Below are positions 1-6,890 of a stretch of 17,142 bases of DNA, one piece after another. A program made the translations under genes and the position numbers. This DNA is from Paracoccaceae bacterium. Lineage in GTDB: Bacteria; Pseudomonadota; Alphaproteobacteria; Rhodobacterales; Rhodobacteraceae. The DNA is taken from contig WFQA01000261.1 of the NCBI GenBank assembly GCA_015487255.1, forward strand, positions 1-17,142, given 5' to 3'. The notes beneath the pieces were generated by a model that ran no database searches, was not told the DNA's origin, and worked only from the letters and a program-made list of their open reading frames with translations. Numbering within the stretch: the stretch's first letter is position 1; every line of letters begins with the position of its first letter.

Positions 1-140
1 TCGGCCATGATCTGGGTTGGCGAGCGGAAGAACTCGATCCCGTCCTTGAAGGCCACGCCCATAACCACCGCCGAGCTTGCCAGCAGCGTCAAGCCGACAG
101 CCAGCATCTGAATTCGCCGTTTTTTCTTCAACCCAGCCAT
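1..140 (-). CDS. ccmE: Cytochrome c maturation haem chaperone CcmE, N-terminal part (runs off the left edge)
   Basis: CcmE is a periplasm-facing, membrane-anchored chaperone that binds haem covalently and passes it on for attachment to c-type cytochromes. Only the first 46 codons are present. They show a basic start (MAGLKKKRR), one hydrophobic span at about residues 11-30, and then FKDGIEFFRSPTQIMA, which matches the family's entry into the beta-barrel (usually FRDNIVFFYSPSQ-like). The haem-binding histidine lies outside the window. The ATG at 140-138 is preceded by AGGAAA at good spacing. The gene lies 38 bp downstream of argC on the same strand with no terminator between, so it is probably cotranscribed with murI-argC. 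Identification rests on this short N-terminus, but the pattern is characteristic. Confidence 0.82.
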   Translation of the reverse strand, partial: MAGLKKKRRIQMLAVGLTLLASSAVVMGVAFKDGIEFFRSPTQIMA

Positions 141-178
141 CACATTTCCTTTTCTTTGCCCGATAGATAGTGACCATG

Positions 179-1201
179 TCACGGAAATAAAGGGGCCATT
201 TCCAATCCGAGCCGCTCATCCAGCCCTAACATGATATTGGCGTTCTGCAAAGCCTGCCCCGATGACCCTTTCGTGAGGTTATCAAGCGCAGAAAACACCA
301 ACACCCGCCCCGAGACCCGTTCGGCAACCACGCCGATGTGGCAATAATTCGAGCCTCTTACATGGCGCGTCGCCGGAGCCTGCCCAAAGGGCAGCAGATA
401 GACAAACGGCTCATCCGCATAGTGGGCCTGCAAGGCGGTGTATATAGCCTCAGCCGCACCGCGCACATTGATCGTGGTCAATATACCGCGATTTTGCGGC
501 ACCAGATGCGGGGTGAAGCTCACCTTTACTTCGCGCCCGGCCATTTTGGAAAACTCCTGATCAAACTCACCCAGATGTCGATGGCTGGCAATGGCATAAG
601 CATGCGCGCCTTCCGAAACCTCGGCATGCAACATGCCTTCCCTGGCCGCCCGCCCTGCCCCGGAAACCCCGGTCAGCAGGTTGATGATAATCTCGTCAGG
701 GTCGATCACCCCGGCTTTGAGCAGCGGTAAAACCGGCAGCAGCCCGGCAGCGGCGTTGCAACCGGTGCCCGCCACCAGACGGGCGCTTCTGATTTCGTTA
801 CGGTAAAATTCGGTCAGGCCGTAAACCGCGGTTTTTTGCAACTCAAGGGCTGCATGTTCGCCGCCATACCATTTTTGATATTCCGCCGGGTCACGCAGCC
901 TGAAATCTGCCGAAAGATCAACGATTTTTACATGGATCGGCAAGGCCTTGATCACCCGTTGCGAGGTGGCATGGGGCAAGGCGCAAAACACCAGATCAAC
1001 CCCGGTAAAGTCAATTTCCTCGATTTTACAAAGCCTTGGCAGCGCCAGATGCCGCAGATGCGGAAAGACCTCACCATATTCCAGCCCCGCTTTGCGATCA
1101 GCACTCAGTGCCTTGATCCGCATGCCGGAATGCCCGGCCAGCAGCCGCACCAGCTCAGCACCCGTATAGCCGCTTGCGCCCAATATCACGATATTTTTCA
1201 T
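179..1201 (-). CDS. argC: N-acetyl-gamma-glutamyl-phosphate reductase ArgC
   Basis: ArgC catalyses the NADPH-dependent reduction of N-acetylglutamyl-phosphate to the semialdehyde, the third step of arginine/ornithine synthesis, in the cytoplasm. The 340-residue product has the Rossmann motif GASGYTG at residues 8-14, LSADFRL at 96-102, the catalytic cysteine Cys148 in AGTGCNA, the HRHLGEF segment with the likely catalytic His209, and FTPHL at 229-233. Many homologues have PGCYPT around the cysteine; the GTGCN version here is, as I recall, usual for this alphaproteobacterial branch. Two starts are possible: GTG at 1204 and ATG at 1201. I chose ATG because AGG lies 8 nt upstream of it. The murI stop is only 3 bp upstream, so the two are translationally coupled. 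Confidence 0.95.
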   Translation of the reverse strand: MKNIVILGASGYTGAELVRLLAGHSGMRIKALSADRKAGLEYGEVFPHLRHLALPRLCKIEEIDFTGVDLVFCALPHATSQRVIKALPIHVKIVDLSADFRLRDPAEYQKWYGGEHAALELQKTAVYGLTEFYRNEIRSARLVAGTGCNAAAGLLPVLPLLKAGVIDPDEIIINLLTGVSGAGRAAREGMLHAEVSEGAHAYAIASHRHLGEFDQEFSKMAGREVKVSFTPHLVPQNRGILTTINVRGAAEAIYTALQAHYADEPFVYLLPFGQAPATRHVRGSNYCHIGVVAERVSGRVLVFSALDNLTKGSSGQALQNANIMLGLDERLGLEMAPLFP

Positions 1202-1204
1202 CAC

Positions 1205-2017
1205 TCAAACCTTTTGCCAATCAACCGGATGGCCCAAAAACAGTTCTGCCAACCGGCCCACCTTCCCCACCTCGCCGGTGGTGAAATATTGCGTTTCCCC
1301 TGCTTGGGCGTATCGCTCGTGGCGCTGCAGATAATCCGCCGTGGCATCCGCCACGATCCCCGGCTGCGAGAGCAGTTTTGTGCTTTCCGGCAGCGCCCGG
1401 CGAAACATATGCTCGACAATCGGATAATGGGTGCAGCCCAGCACCGCGGATTGTGGCTTGGGCAGGCGCTTGATCAATGTCGCCACATGGCCCTGCACCA
1501 ATTGCCTGGCCTTGGCCATGTCACCCGCCTCGATCGCATCAACCAGCCCGTCACAGGGCTGCCCGACCACCTCTACATCACGGGCGCGAAACTTCATCTC
1601 GCGCGGGAAAGCCCCGCTTTCAACCGTGGCGCGGGTGGCAAAAACCGCCACATTCTCCAGCCCGGTATGGGTGGGCGGCGCATTATCGCCCCAATCACGC
1701 CGGGTCAGGTTTTCGATCATCGGCACAAAAACCCCAAGCACGCGCTGCTCGCCCTTGGGCAGCCAGCTCACCTGCATCCGGTGCAGCGCGCTGGCCGAAG
1801 CGGTGTTGCAGGCCAAAATAACCAGCTCACAACCCATGTCAAACAGGGTCTGCACCGATTTGGTGGTCAGATCAAACACATCATAAGCATCGCGGGTGCC
1901 GTAAGGGGTGTTGGCGTTGTCACCCAGATAGGTGAAAGCCTGCTCGGGCAGGCGCTTTTGCAGCGCCCGCAATATCGTCAGCCCGCCAAGCCCGCTGTCA
2001 AAAACGCCGATAGGCAT
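1205..2017 (-). CDS. murI: Glutamate racemase MurI
   Basis: MurI interconverts L- and D-glutamate in the cytoplasm and supplies the D-Glu of peptidoglycan. The 270-residue length is typical. The catalytic motifs are all present: FDSGLGG at 6-12 (Asp7, Ser8), the first catalytic cysteine Cys70 in ACNTAS, and the second, Cys195, in GCTHYP with the neighbouring histidine. The ATG at 2017 follows GGGAGA with 6 nt spacing. It is the first gene of the murI-argC-ccmE run. The 118-bp gap upstream holds the terminator of the preceding lipoprotein gene and a weak promoter candidate. No truncation or missing residue is visible. Confidence 0.95.
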   Translation of the reverse strand: MPIGVFDSGLGGLTILRALQKRLPEQAFTYLGDNANTPYGTRDAYDVFDLTTKSVQTLFDMGCELVILACNTASASALHRMQVSWLPKGEQRVLGVFVPMIENLTRRDWGDNAPPTHTGLENVAVFATRATVESGAFPREMKFRARDVEVVGQPCDGLVDAIEAGDMAKARQLVQGHVATLIKRLPKPQSAVLGCTHYPIVEHMFRRALPESTKLLSQPGIVADATADYLQRHERYAQAGETQYFTTGEVGKVGRLAELFLGHPVDWQKV

Positions 2018-2045
2018 GTTTTTCTCCCATCCCTGTCTTTAGCGC

Positions 2046-2074
2046 CTTATTGACAAAACACAGCAATTTAACAA
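2046..2074 (-). promoter_or_regulatory. Candidate sigma70-type promoter of murI-argC-ccmE
   Basis: On the minus strand a TTGTTA (-35) and AATAAG (-10) pair are separated by exactly 17 bp, each matching the consensus at four of six positions. It sits between the upstream gene's terminator and the murI ribosome site, which is where a promoter is expected. An overlapping alternative (TTGCTG, 17 bp, GCTAAA) is about equally good, so the exact site is uncertain. Confidence 0.25.
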
Positions 2075-2084
2075 GCTCAAAATG

Positions 2085-2109
2085 AAAAAGGCCGGCAAAT
2101 ATGCCGGCC
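2085..2109 (-). terminator. Intrinsic terminator of the lipoprotein gene
   Basis: A perfect 8-bp stem (GGCCGGCA / TGCCGGCC, 2090-2097 with 2102-2109) with an AATA loop on the plus strand is followed, read on the minus strand, by five T residues (2089-2085). It starts 26 nt after the stop codon of the minus-strand lipoprotein gene at 2136. The plus-strand side lacks a T tract, so it works in one direction. Confidence 0.88.
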
Positions 2110-2135
2110 CTCTGTTCATAATAGTGAAAAAGCGC

Positions 2136-2756
2136 TTACCGGCCGATTTCCACTATTTTACCACGCTCGACCGCGCGCTCACCGGCAATGCCGAGATAGG
2201 TGGCGATCACATCCGAAACCCGCTGGATGATCCGCACCCGCATGGTTTGCCCCACAGCGACCGCTGCTTCAGCCCGCGCGCCACCATAAGCGGTCACGTC
2301 AGCCTCGATCGTGGCTGGCCCGGCCAGTAATTCACCGGTATTGGCGTCAACCACGGTCAGGATGAAATCAATATTGTGAATCCCGCCGATATTGGAACGC
2401 GCCCGCTCGGTCAGCGAGTGGAACTGGATCTGCTCGGTGCGCAGAATAACCGGACGGTTGCCCTTGATACCGGGGTTGAAGCGGGTGGCGGCCTGCGCCA
2501 TTGCCTCTTCCATGATAGTTTCAACCTGGGCGTAAACATCCCCCGGCCCGTCTTCGCGCCAGATGATATCCACATCGGGCATCTGCCCGTTGGCATCGGA
2601 GGTTGTCAGGGTGCGGGGCACGGTTGCCTGCACATCGACAACCCGCCAGTTATAGGTCAGGTCCTCGCGCAACGGGTCGGGAAAGAAAGTGTTGGTGCTC
2701 ACACAGCCCGAAAGACCAACGGCCGCAACCAAAGGAATTATCCATGTTTTTATCAT
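2136..2756 (-). CDS. Putative lipoprotein of unknown function (DUF6778-like)
   Basis: The 206-residue product begins with a short lipoprotein signal: two charged or polar residues, a hydrophobic core and the lipobox LSGC, with Cys18 as the lipidated residue. It should therefore be anchored in the membrane facing the periplasm. After the signal there are no further membrane spans. Segments such as NWRVVDVQATVPRTL (37-51), DIIWREDGPGDVYAQV and FILTVVDANTGELLAGP look like the DUF6778 family of Rhodobacteraceae as I remember it; no function is known for that family. The ATG at 2756 follows TAGGAG at 6 nt spacing. The gene has its own promoter candidate and a strong terminator, so it is likely monocistronic. 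That it is a lipoprotein is fairly sure; the family name is tentative. Confidence 0.8.
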   Translation of the reverse strand: MIKTWIIPLVAAVGLSGCVSTNTFFPDPLREDLTYNWRVVDVQATVPRTLTTSDANGQMPDVDIIWREDGPGDVYAQVETIMEEAMAQAATRFNPGIKGNRPVILRTEQIQFHSLTERARSNIGGIHNIDFILTVVDANTGELLAGPATIEADVTAYGGARAEAAVAVGQTMRVRIIQRVSDVIATYLGIAGERAVERGKIVEIGR

Positions 2757-2790
2757 TATTTGCTCCTAGATGCACTCAGAAATCATGTAT

Positions 2791-2819
2791 TTTATACGAT
2801 CAAACCGCACACGAATCAA
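2791..2819 (-). promoter_or_regulatory. Candidate sigma70 promoter of the lipoprotein gene
   Basis: On the minus strand, TTGATT and TATAAA are separated by exactly 17 bp, with the -10 box 35 nt upstream of the ATG at 2756. It lies between the peroxiredoxin terminator and the lipoprotein ribosome site. This is one of the best-spaced promoter candidates in the window. Confidence 0.5.
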
Positions 2820-2910
2820 CACTTTACAGCGTTGCCGCGTATTAAAATGCCTGCGTGACTCTTTTGCAACATCCAGGGCACGAAACCTTGCCCGGTGGTA
2901 AACAACGGGT

Positions 2911-2934
2911 AAAACGGGCGCCTCAAAGCGCCCG
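2911..2934 (-). terminator. Intrinsic terminator of the peroxiredoxin gene
   Basis: A perfect 7-bp GC stem (CGGGCGC at 2915-2921 with GCGCCCG at 2928-2934) and a 6-nt loop are followed on the minus strand by TTTT (2914-2911). It begins 9 nt after the peroxiredoxin stop codon at 2943. Confidence 0.85.
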
Positions 2935-2942
2935 GTTTGCTG

Positions 2943-3569
2943 TTAATAATCTTTAGTGACGCGCAGATAGGGCTTGAGCACCTGTAAATCGGGGTATTTT
3001 GCCTGTGCATCCCCGGTGCTGACCGAAAGCGGAATGATCGCCGCATCACCCGGAGTCCAGTTGGCGGGCAGGGCCACGGTTTTTTCATCCGCGATCTGCA
3101 AGGCATCGATCACCCGCAGGATCTCGTCAAAGTTACGGCCGACATTCATCGGGTAGGTCATGGTCAGGCGCACCTTTTTGGCCGGGTCGATGATGAAAAC
3201 CGAGCGCACGGCGGCAGTGTCCGAGGCCTCGGGATGGATCATCTCGTAAAGTTTGGCCACTTTCAACTCCGGGTCGGCAACGATCGGGAATTCGACATCG
3301 GTATTCTGGGTTTCATTGACATCGGAAATCCATTGCAGGTGCTCTTCCACCGTATCGGTGGACAGGCCAAGCGGCTTGACGTTGCGCGCCGCGAAATCGG
3401 CGGCGTGTTTGGCGGTCATGCCCATTTCGGTGGTGCAGATCGGGGTGAAATCAGCCGGGTGGCTGAAGAAAAACACCCATGAATCCCCCGCCCAGTCATG
3501 CAGCGAGATTTTACCCTTGGTGGTTTCAGCGGTGAAATCCGGGGCGGTTTGGCCGATATATATTGTCAT
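2943..3569 (-). CDS. 1-Cys peroxiredoxin (Prx6-type)
   Basis: A cytoplasmic thiol peroxidase that reduces hydrogen peroxide and alkyl hydroperoxides. The 208-residue product has the AhpC/TSA fold: APDF at 9-12, then HPADFTPICTTEMG with the peroxidatic Cys45, and a Prx6-type C-terminal domain (NVGRNFDEILRVIDALQ, then LPANWTPGD). Cys45 is the only cysteine, so there is no resolving cysteine and an external reductant is needed, as in the 1-Cys class. The open frame extends 60 codons upstream to 3749, but that part runs into the next gene and is low-complexity. The ATG at 3569 has GAGG about 8 nt upstream and gives the usual family start (MTIYIGQTAPDF). A terminator follows directly. Confidence 0.93.
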   Translation of the reverse strand: MTIYIGQTAPDFTAETTKGKISLHDWAGDSWVFFFSHPADFTPICTTEMGMTAKHAADFAARNVKPLGLSTDTVEEHLQWISDVNETQNTDVEFPIVADPELKVAKLYEMIHPEASDTAAVRSVFIIDPAKKVRLTMTYPMNVGRNFDEILRVIDALQIADEKTVALPANWTPGDAAIIPLSVSTGDAQAKYPDLQVLKPYLRVTKDY

Positions 3570-3649
3570 TGGTTCATCCTCTCTTATCGTGGCAGAATTG
3601 CCGCTTGCCTTACATTTGGGTGTCTGGCGGGCAGCTGGAAAGGGGGCGG

Positions 3650-3670
3650 GTTGCGTCATTGCGGCGCAAC
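3650..3670. promoter_or_regulatory. Short dyad upstream of the peroxiredoxin gene
   Basis: A perfect 6-bp inverted repeat (GTTGCG / CGCAAC) with 9 bp between the arms lies about 80 bp upstream of the peroxiredoxin start. The spacing would suit a dimeric regulator. No recognised operator consensus and no convincing -35/-10 pair were found here, so this is only a candidate. The rest of the 145-bp gap holds a terminator-like hairpin. Confidence 0.2.
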
Positions 3671-3674
3671 AGCG

Positions 3675-3699
3675 AAAACCGGCCGCCGCCACGGGCCAG
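3675..3699 (-). terminator. Weak terminator-like hairpin after the DUF3445 gene
   Basis: On the minus strand CTGGCC pairs with GGCCGG (six pairs, one of them U-G) around a 9-nt loop and is followed by TTTT. It begins 15 nt after the stop codon at 3715. The T tract is short and the loop large, so termination may be partial. Confidence 0.4.
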
Positions 3700-3714
3700 C
3701 CAGACAAAATGGTT

Positions 3715-4488
3715 TTATCTACAAGCGCCGATAAATTCTTGCTGCTCAAACGGGGTCAGCAAACCCCAGGGCACCACATAGGTATGGATGCCAAACACCA
3801 CCGCACCACTCAGGGGCAGCTTGCGCAGGGTCTGGCGCTCGACCCGCACAAAGCCGCCCTGCTCCACCGGCTTTGGCCTGGCCTCACCCACCTTGCGGGG
3901 CTGGAAAAGATCAGCATTTTCATAGCGCAGAAAATTGGCGCGCCAAAGCGGTTGCTCGGGGCGGATGGCGGCAAACATACGCTGCACACGCGCCGCCATT
4001 TCATCGGTATATTCATCAACATAGCCGTGAATATCCACCAACCCGCCCCCGAATTTCTCGGCCAGGGTCCAACTGGCGGGAAAGCACAGCACAGCGGCGT
4101 TGAGCACAGGCTCCGTTGACATATCCAGCAAGAGCAGGTCCTCCTGCACAAGGCGCGCCGCAGTGAGGATGGGTGGCTGCGCGCCTAGCACCACCACCAC
4201 CCCGTCCGGGCGTTTCACCCTGTCTTCCCCGATTTCATAGCCCGCATCCAGCGCCGCAAGCACCAGCGCCAACAGCTCATCCTGAGCGGCATGGCTGGCT
4301 TTGCCTGCCTTGAAAACCTTCGCCCGGCGGCGGCTGATCAGCCGATCGCGCAGCGCCATTTGCGCGGCAAAAGCCTCGTCCCGCAGCAGCCACTCACCCG
4401 CGCGCACCGGCTGGATACCGGGCAGTTTGCGGGTTTTATCCTGCATCCATGGCTTAAAAGGCAGGTGGCGCTGGCAGATCACCGGCAT
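3715..4488 (-). CDS. DUF3445 / HODM alpha-subunit-like protein
   Basis: The 257-residue product fits the DUF3445 family, now described as similar to the haem-dependent oxidative N-demethylase alpha subunit (PF11927). Supporting segments in order are LVQEDLLLLD (113-122), AAVLCFPASWTLAEKFG (131-147), DIHGYV (152-157), WRANF (182-186), VRVERQTLRKLP (214-225) and VFGIHTYVVP (231-240). Family members act in oxidative demethylation of methylated amines, with haem in a PAS-like fold. No other subunit genes for dimethylamine oxidation are seen nearby, so the substrate here is unknown and the role may differ. The ATG at 4488 has only a distant GGAA upstream. It is divergent from the hydrolase-OsmC gene across 88 bp. 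Family assignment is firm; function is open. Confidence 0.82.
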   Translation of the reverse strand: MPVICQRHLPFKPWMQDKTRKLPGIQPVRAGEWLLRDEAFAAQMALRDRLISRRRAKVFKAGKASHAAQDELLALVLAALDAGYEIGEDRVKRPDGVVVVLGAQPPILTAARLVQEDLLLLDMSTEPVLNAAVLCFPASWTLAEKFGGGLVDIHGYVDEYTDEMAARVQRMFAAIRPEQPLWRANFLRYENADLFQPRKVGEARPKPVEQGGFVRVERQTLRKLPLSGAVVFGIHTYVVPWGLLTPFEQQEFIGACR

Positions 4489-4523
4489 GGCGTCACGTTT
4501 CCGTTCTCTTGTGTTTCAGCACC

Positions 4524-4551
4524 TTGCGCTCCTGAATGGGCGGCTTAAATT
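4524..4551 (+). promoter_or_regulatory. Candidate promoter of the hydrolase-OsmC gene
   Basis: TTGCGC and TAAATT are separated by 16 bp in the 88-bp divergent gap, with the -10 box 25 nt before the ATG at 4577. The match is moderate. I see no comparably good pair for the opposite-strand DUF3445 gene. Confidence 0.28.
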
Positions 4552-4576
4552 CGGATGAAACCACGGAGACGTAACG

Positions 4577-5812
4577 ATGCCAAGTGAAAAACTCAGTTTC
4601 AAAGGCCATTCCGGCGTAGAGCTTGCCGCGCTGTGGGATAAGCCGGATGGCCCCATTCTGGCCACGGCGATTTTTGCCCATTGCTTTACCTGCTCAAAGG
4701 ATATTCTGGCGGCCAAGCGCATTTCTCAGCGCCTTGCCTCAACCGGCATTGCCGTGCTGCGCTTTGATTTCACCGGGCTTGGGCAATCCGGGGGCGCGTT
4801 TGCCGATACGGATTTCAGCTCTACCGTGGATGACCTGTTGCAGGCCGCCAGCCATATGGAGGGGCTTGGCTTTCCGGTCAGCCTGCTGGTCGGGCACTCA
4901 CTGGGCGGCGCGGCGGTGCTGAAGGTAGCGGGGCAGATCAGCAGCGTAAAGGCGGTGGCCAGCATTGGCGCGCCAGCCAACCCGGCCCATGTAGCCGCGA
5001 ATTTTGACAGCCAGATCGAACAGATCAAATCACAGGGTTCAGCCGAGGTCAGCCTGGCCGGGCGTGGCTTTACCATTACCAATGAATTTCTGGAAGACAT
5101 CGCCACGGCGCAAATATTACCGGCGGTCGCAAATATGAAAAAGGCATTGCTGGTGCTGCACAGCCCGCTGGACCAGACGGTCTCGATTAACAATGCCGCC
5201 GAGATATTCATCGCCGCCAAACACCCCAAAAGCTTCATCACGCTTGACTCCGCCAACCACCTGCTCAGCCGCCCCGAAGATGCGCACTATGCTGCTGATG
5301 TGATCGCCAGCTGGGCGGCGCGCTATCTCGACCTGCCCAAACCCGCCGCTCCGATTGGCGCGCCCGAAGGCATCGTGCGGGTCAGCGAGGCTGATCCGGC
5401 AGGGTTTCGCCAGGATGTATCTGCCGGGCCAAAGCACCATGTCACCGCTGACGAGCCGATTTCCTATGGAGGCACCGATGCCGGCTTCACCCCCTATCAG
5501 CTACTTTCCGCCGGGCTTGGGGCTTGCACGAGCATGACCATTCGCATGTATGCGCGGCGCAAAAAATGGCCGCTGGCACATGTGAGCGTGGATATCACCC
5601 ATGATAAGATCCATGCCACCGACTGCGAGCATTGCGAAACCACCCCTGGTAGAATCGACCAATTCCGCCGGGTGATCACGCTGGAGGGCGATCTGGATGC
5701 CACCCAACGCCAGCGCCTGATGGCGATCGCGGATAAATGCCCGGTGCACCGCACACTGGAAGGCAAAATCGAGATTGTGACCTATGAAGCTGCCCCTCAC
5801 GGGAATGTTTGA
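4577..5812 (+). CDS. Alpha/beta-hydrolase fused to an OsmC-type peroxiredoxin
   Basis: A two-domain cytoplasmic protein of 411 residues. Residues 1-250 form an alpha/beta-hydrolase with a full catalytic triad: Ser108 in GHSLGG, Asp199 in SPLDQ and His228 in ANHLL. Residues 265-405 are an OsmC/Ohr-like domain with both redox cysteines, Cys317 in GLGACTSM and Cys388 in CPVHRTL, plus the expected SYGGTDAGFTPYQLL lead-in. OsmC proteins reduce organic hydroperoxides; a hydrolase fused to one suggests action on peroxidised esters or lipids, but the substrate is not known. This fusion is a recognised architecture in Proteobacteria. The ATG is preceded by GGAG at 8 nt spacing. The radical SAM gene follows 60 bp later on the same strand. 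Confidence 0.92.
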   Translation: MPSEKLSFKGHSGVELAALWDKPDGPILATAIFAHCFTCSKDILAAKRISQRLASTGIAVLRFDFTGLGQSGGAFADTDFSSTVDDLLQAASHMEGLGFPVSLLVGHSLGGAAVLKVAGQISSVKAVASIGAPANPAHVAANFDSQIEQIKSQGSAEVSLAGRGFTITNEFLEDIATAQILPAVANMKKALLVLHSPLDQTVSINNAAEIFIAAKHPKSFITLDSANHLLSRPEDAHYAADVIASWAARYLDLPKPAAPIGAPEGIVRVSEADPAGFRQDVSAGPKHHVTADEPISYGGTDAGFTPYQLLSAGLGACTSMTIRMYARRKKWPLAHVSVDITHDKIHATDCEHCETTPGRIDQFRRVITLEGDLDATQRQRLMAIADKCPVHRTLEGKIEIVTYEAAPHGNV

Positions 5813-5821
5813 AAAATTGGC

Positions 5822-5858
5822 TTGACGATTGCGCTGCGGCGGTTGATTCTACGCCGCA
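5822..5858 (+). promoter_or_regulatory. Possible promoter overlapped by a stem-loop before the radical SAM gene
   Basis: TTGACG (5822-5827) and a poor -10, GATTCT (5845-5850), are 17 bp apart. The -10 lies in the loop of a perfect 7-bp inverted repeat, TGCGGCG (5835-5841) and CGCCGCA (5852-5858). The ribosome site GAGGGG follows directly. It could be a promoter with an operator, or an RNA hairpin affecting translation of the downstream gene. Confidence 0.3.
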
Positions 5859-5872
5859 AAGAGGGGAATAAA

Positions 5873-6817
5873 ATGAACCACCAAACACCTGTGCTGGAGA
5901 AATTCTCGCACCCGGACCTGACCGCCAAGGGTGAAAAACGCGCCAGCGTGCCGTTGACCGGCGCCAAGACCCTGTGGTTCAATACCGGCACCCTGTGCAA
6001 TATCACCTGCGTCAATTGCTATATCGAAAGCTCGCCCGAGAACGACCGGCTGGTCTATTTGAGCGCGGCTGAAATGCTGCCCTATCTGGATGAAATAGAG
6101 GCGCTTGACTGGCCCACCACCGAGATCGGTTTTACCGGTGGCGAGCCGTTCATGAACCCCGAGATCATCGAGATGATCGAAGCGGCGCTGGAGCGCGGCT
6201 ACGAGGTTTTGGTGCTGACCAACGCCATGCGCCCCATGATGCGCCCGCGCGTGCAGGCCGGGCTGCTGCGCCTGCGCCGCGCCTATGGCGATAAACTGAC
6301 CCTGCGCATATCGCTCGACCATTTCACAGCCGGGCTGCATGACGCGGAGCGCGGCAAAGGGGCCTTTGAGATCACCCTCGAGGGCATGCAATGGCTGCGT
6401 GACAACCAGTTCAGAATGGCGGTGGCCGGGCGCACCCTCTGGGGGGATAATGACAAGGAAAGCCGGCTGGGCTACCGCGCGCTTTTTGCCAAATACAGCT
6501 TTAAGATTGACGCGCAAGATCCGGCAATGACAGTGCTTTTCCCTGAAATGGACGAGCGTGTCGAAGTGCCGGAAATCACCACCGCCTGCTGGGGTATTCT
6601 CGATAAACGCCCCGACGACGTGATGTGCGCCTCCTCGCGCATGGTGGTCAGGCGCAAAGGGGCTGATGCTCCGGTGGTGCTGGCCTGCACCCTCTTGGCC
6701 TATTCAGAAGAGTTCGAGCTGGGCCGCACCCTGAAAGCCGCCGAAACGGATGTGAAGCTGAACCACCATCATTGCGCCAAGTTCTGCGTGCTTGGCGGGG
6801 CGAGTTGCAGCGCTTGA
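5873..6817 (+). CDS. Radical SAM protein with a Cys-rich C-terminus, function unknown
   Basis: The 314-residue product has the radical SAM iron-sulphur motif CxxxCxxC as Cys42, Cys46 and Cys49 (LCNITCVNCY), followed by the SAM-contacting GGEP at 89-92. A TIM-barrel-like core runs to about residue 215. Six more cysteines follow: Cys239, Cys252, Cys272, Cys301, Cys305 and Cys312. The last three sit in a HHHCAKFC...SC tail. This suggests one or more auxiliary clusters of SPASM or twitch type, though the spacing does not let me name a subfamily. The ATG at 5873 has GAGGGG at good spacing; an upstream in-frame start at 5822 falls in the stem-loop region and is less likely. No precursor peptide gene is visible beside it. 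I recall close homologues in other roseobacters, without a known substrate. Confidence 0.9.
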   Translation: MNHQTPVLEKFSHPDLTAKGEKRASVPLTGAKTLWFNTGTLCNITCVNCYIESSPENDRLVYLSAAEMLPYLDEIEALDWPTTEIGFTGGEPFMNPEIIEMIEAALERGYEVLVLTNAMRPMMRPRVQAGLLRLRRAYGDKLTLRISLDHFTAGLHDAERGKGAFEITLEGMQWLRDNQFRMAVAGRTLWGDNDKESRLGYRALFAKYSFKIDAQDPAMTVLFPEMDERVEVPEITTACWGILDKRPDDVMCASSRMVVRRKGADAPVVLACTLLAYSEEFELGRTLKAAETDVKLNHHHCAKFCVLGGASCSA

Positions 6818-6818
6818 C

Positions 6819-6846
6819 CGGTGCGTGGAGACCACGCACCCTACGG
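6819..6846 (+). repeat. 28-bp palindromic repeat, copy 1
   Basis: The core is a perfect 9-bp hairpin, GGTGCGTGG (6820-6828) with CCACGCACC (6832-6840), loop AGA, followed by CTACGG. It starts 2 nt after the radical SAM stop codon. The exact reverse complement lies at 7569-7596, beyond the dioxygenase gene; similarity continues weakly for about 8 bp on the CTACGG side. It resembles REP-type intergenic palindromes. No T tract follows, so terminator activity is uncertain. Confidence 0.85.
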
Positions 6847-6890
6847 CTTGTGGCTTGGGCAAAACCTTGCTCCGTTCACGCGGCGTTTTA

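Noticed and set aside
836..2053. Long open frame on the plus strand opposite argC and murI
   Set aside because: The minus strand carries complete ArgC and MurI with all catalytic motifs; the opposite frame has a His/Gln/Pro-rich composition typical of an antisense shadow in GC-rich DNA.
3570..3749. 60-codon N-terminal extension of the peroxiredoxin
   Set aside because: It overlaps the end of the neighbouring DUF3445 gene, lacks family similarity, and the internal ATG at 3569 has a good ribosome site and the normal family start.
6792..6890. 33-codon N-terminal extension of the PhyH-like protein
   Set aside because: It overlaps the end of the radical SAM gene and crosses the palindromic repeat, so it is unlikely to be coding, although the chosen ATG lacks a good ribosome site.
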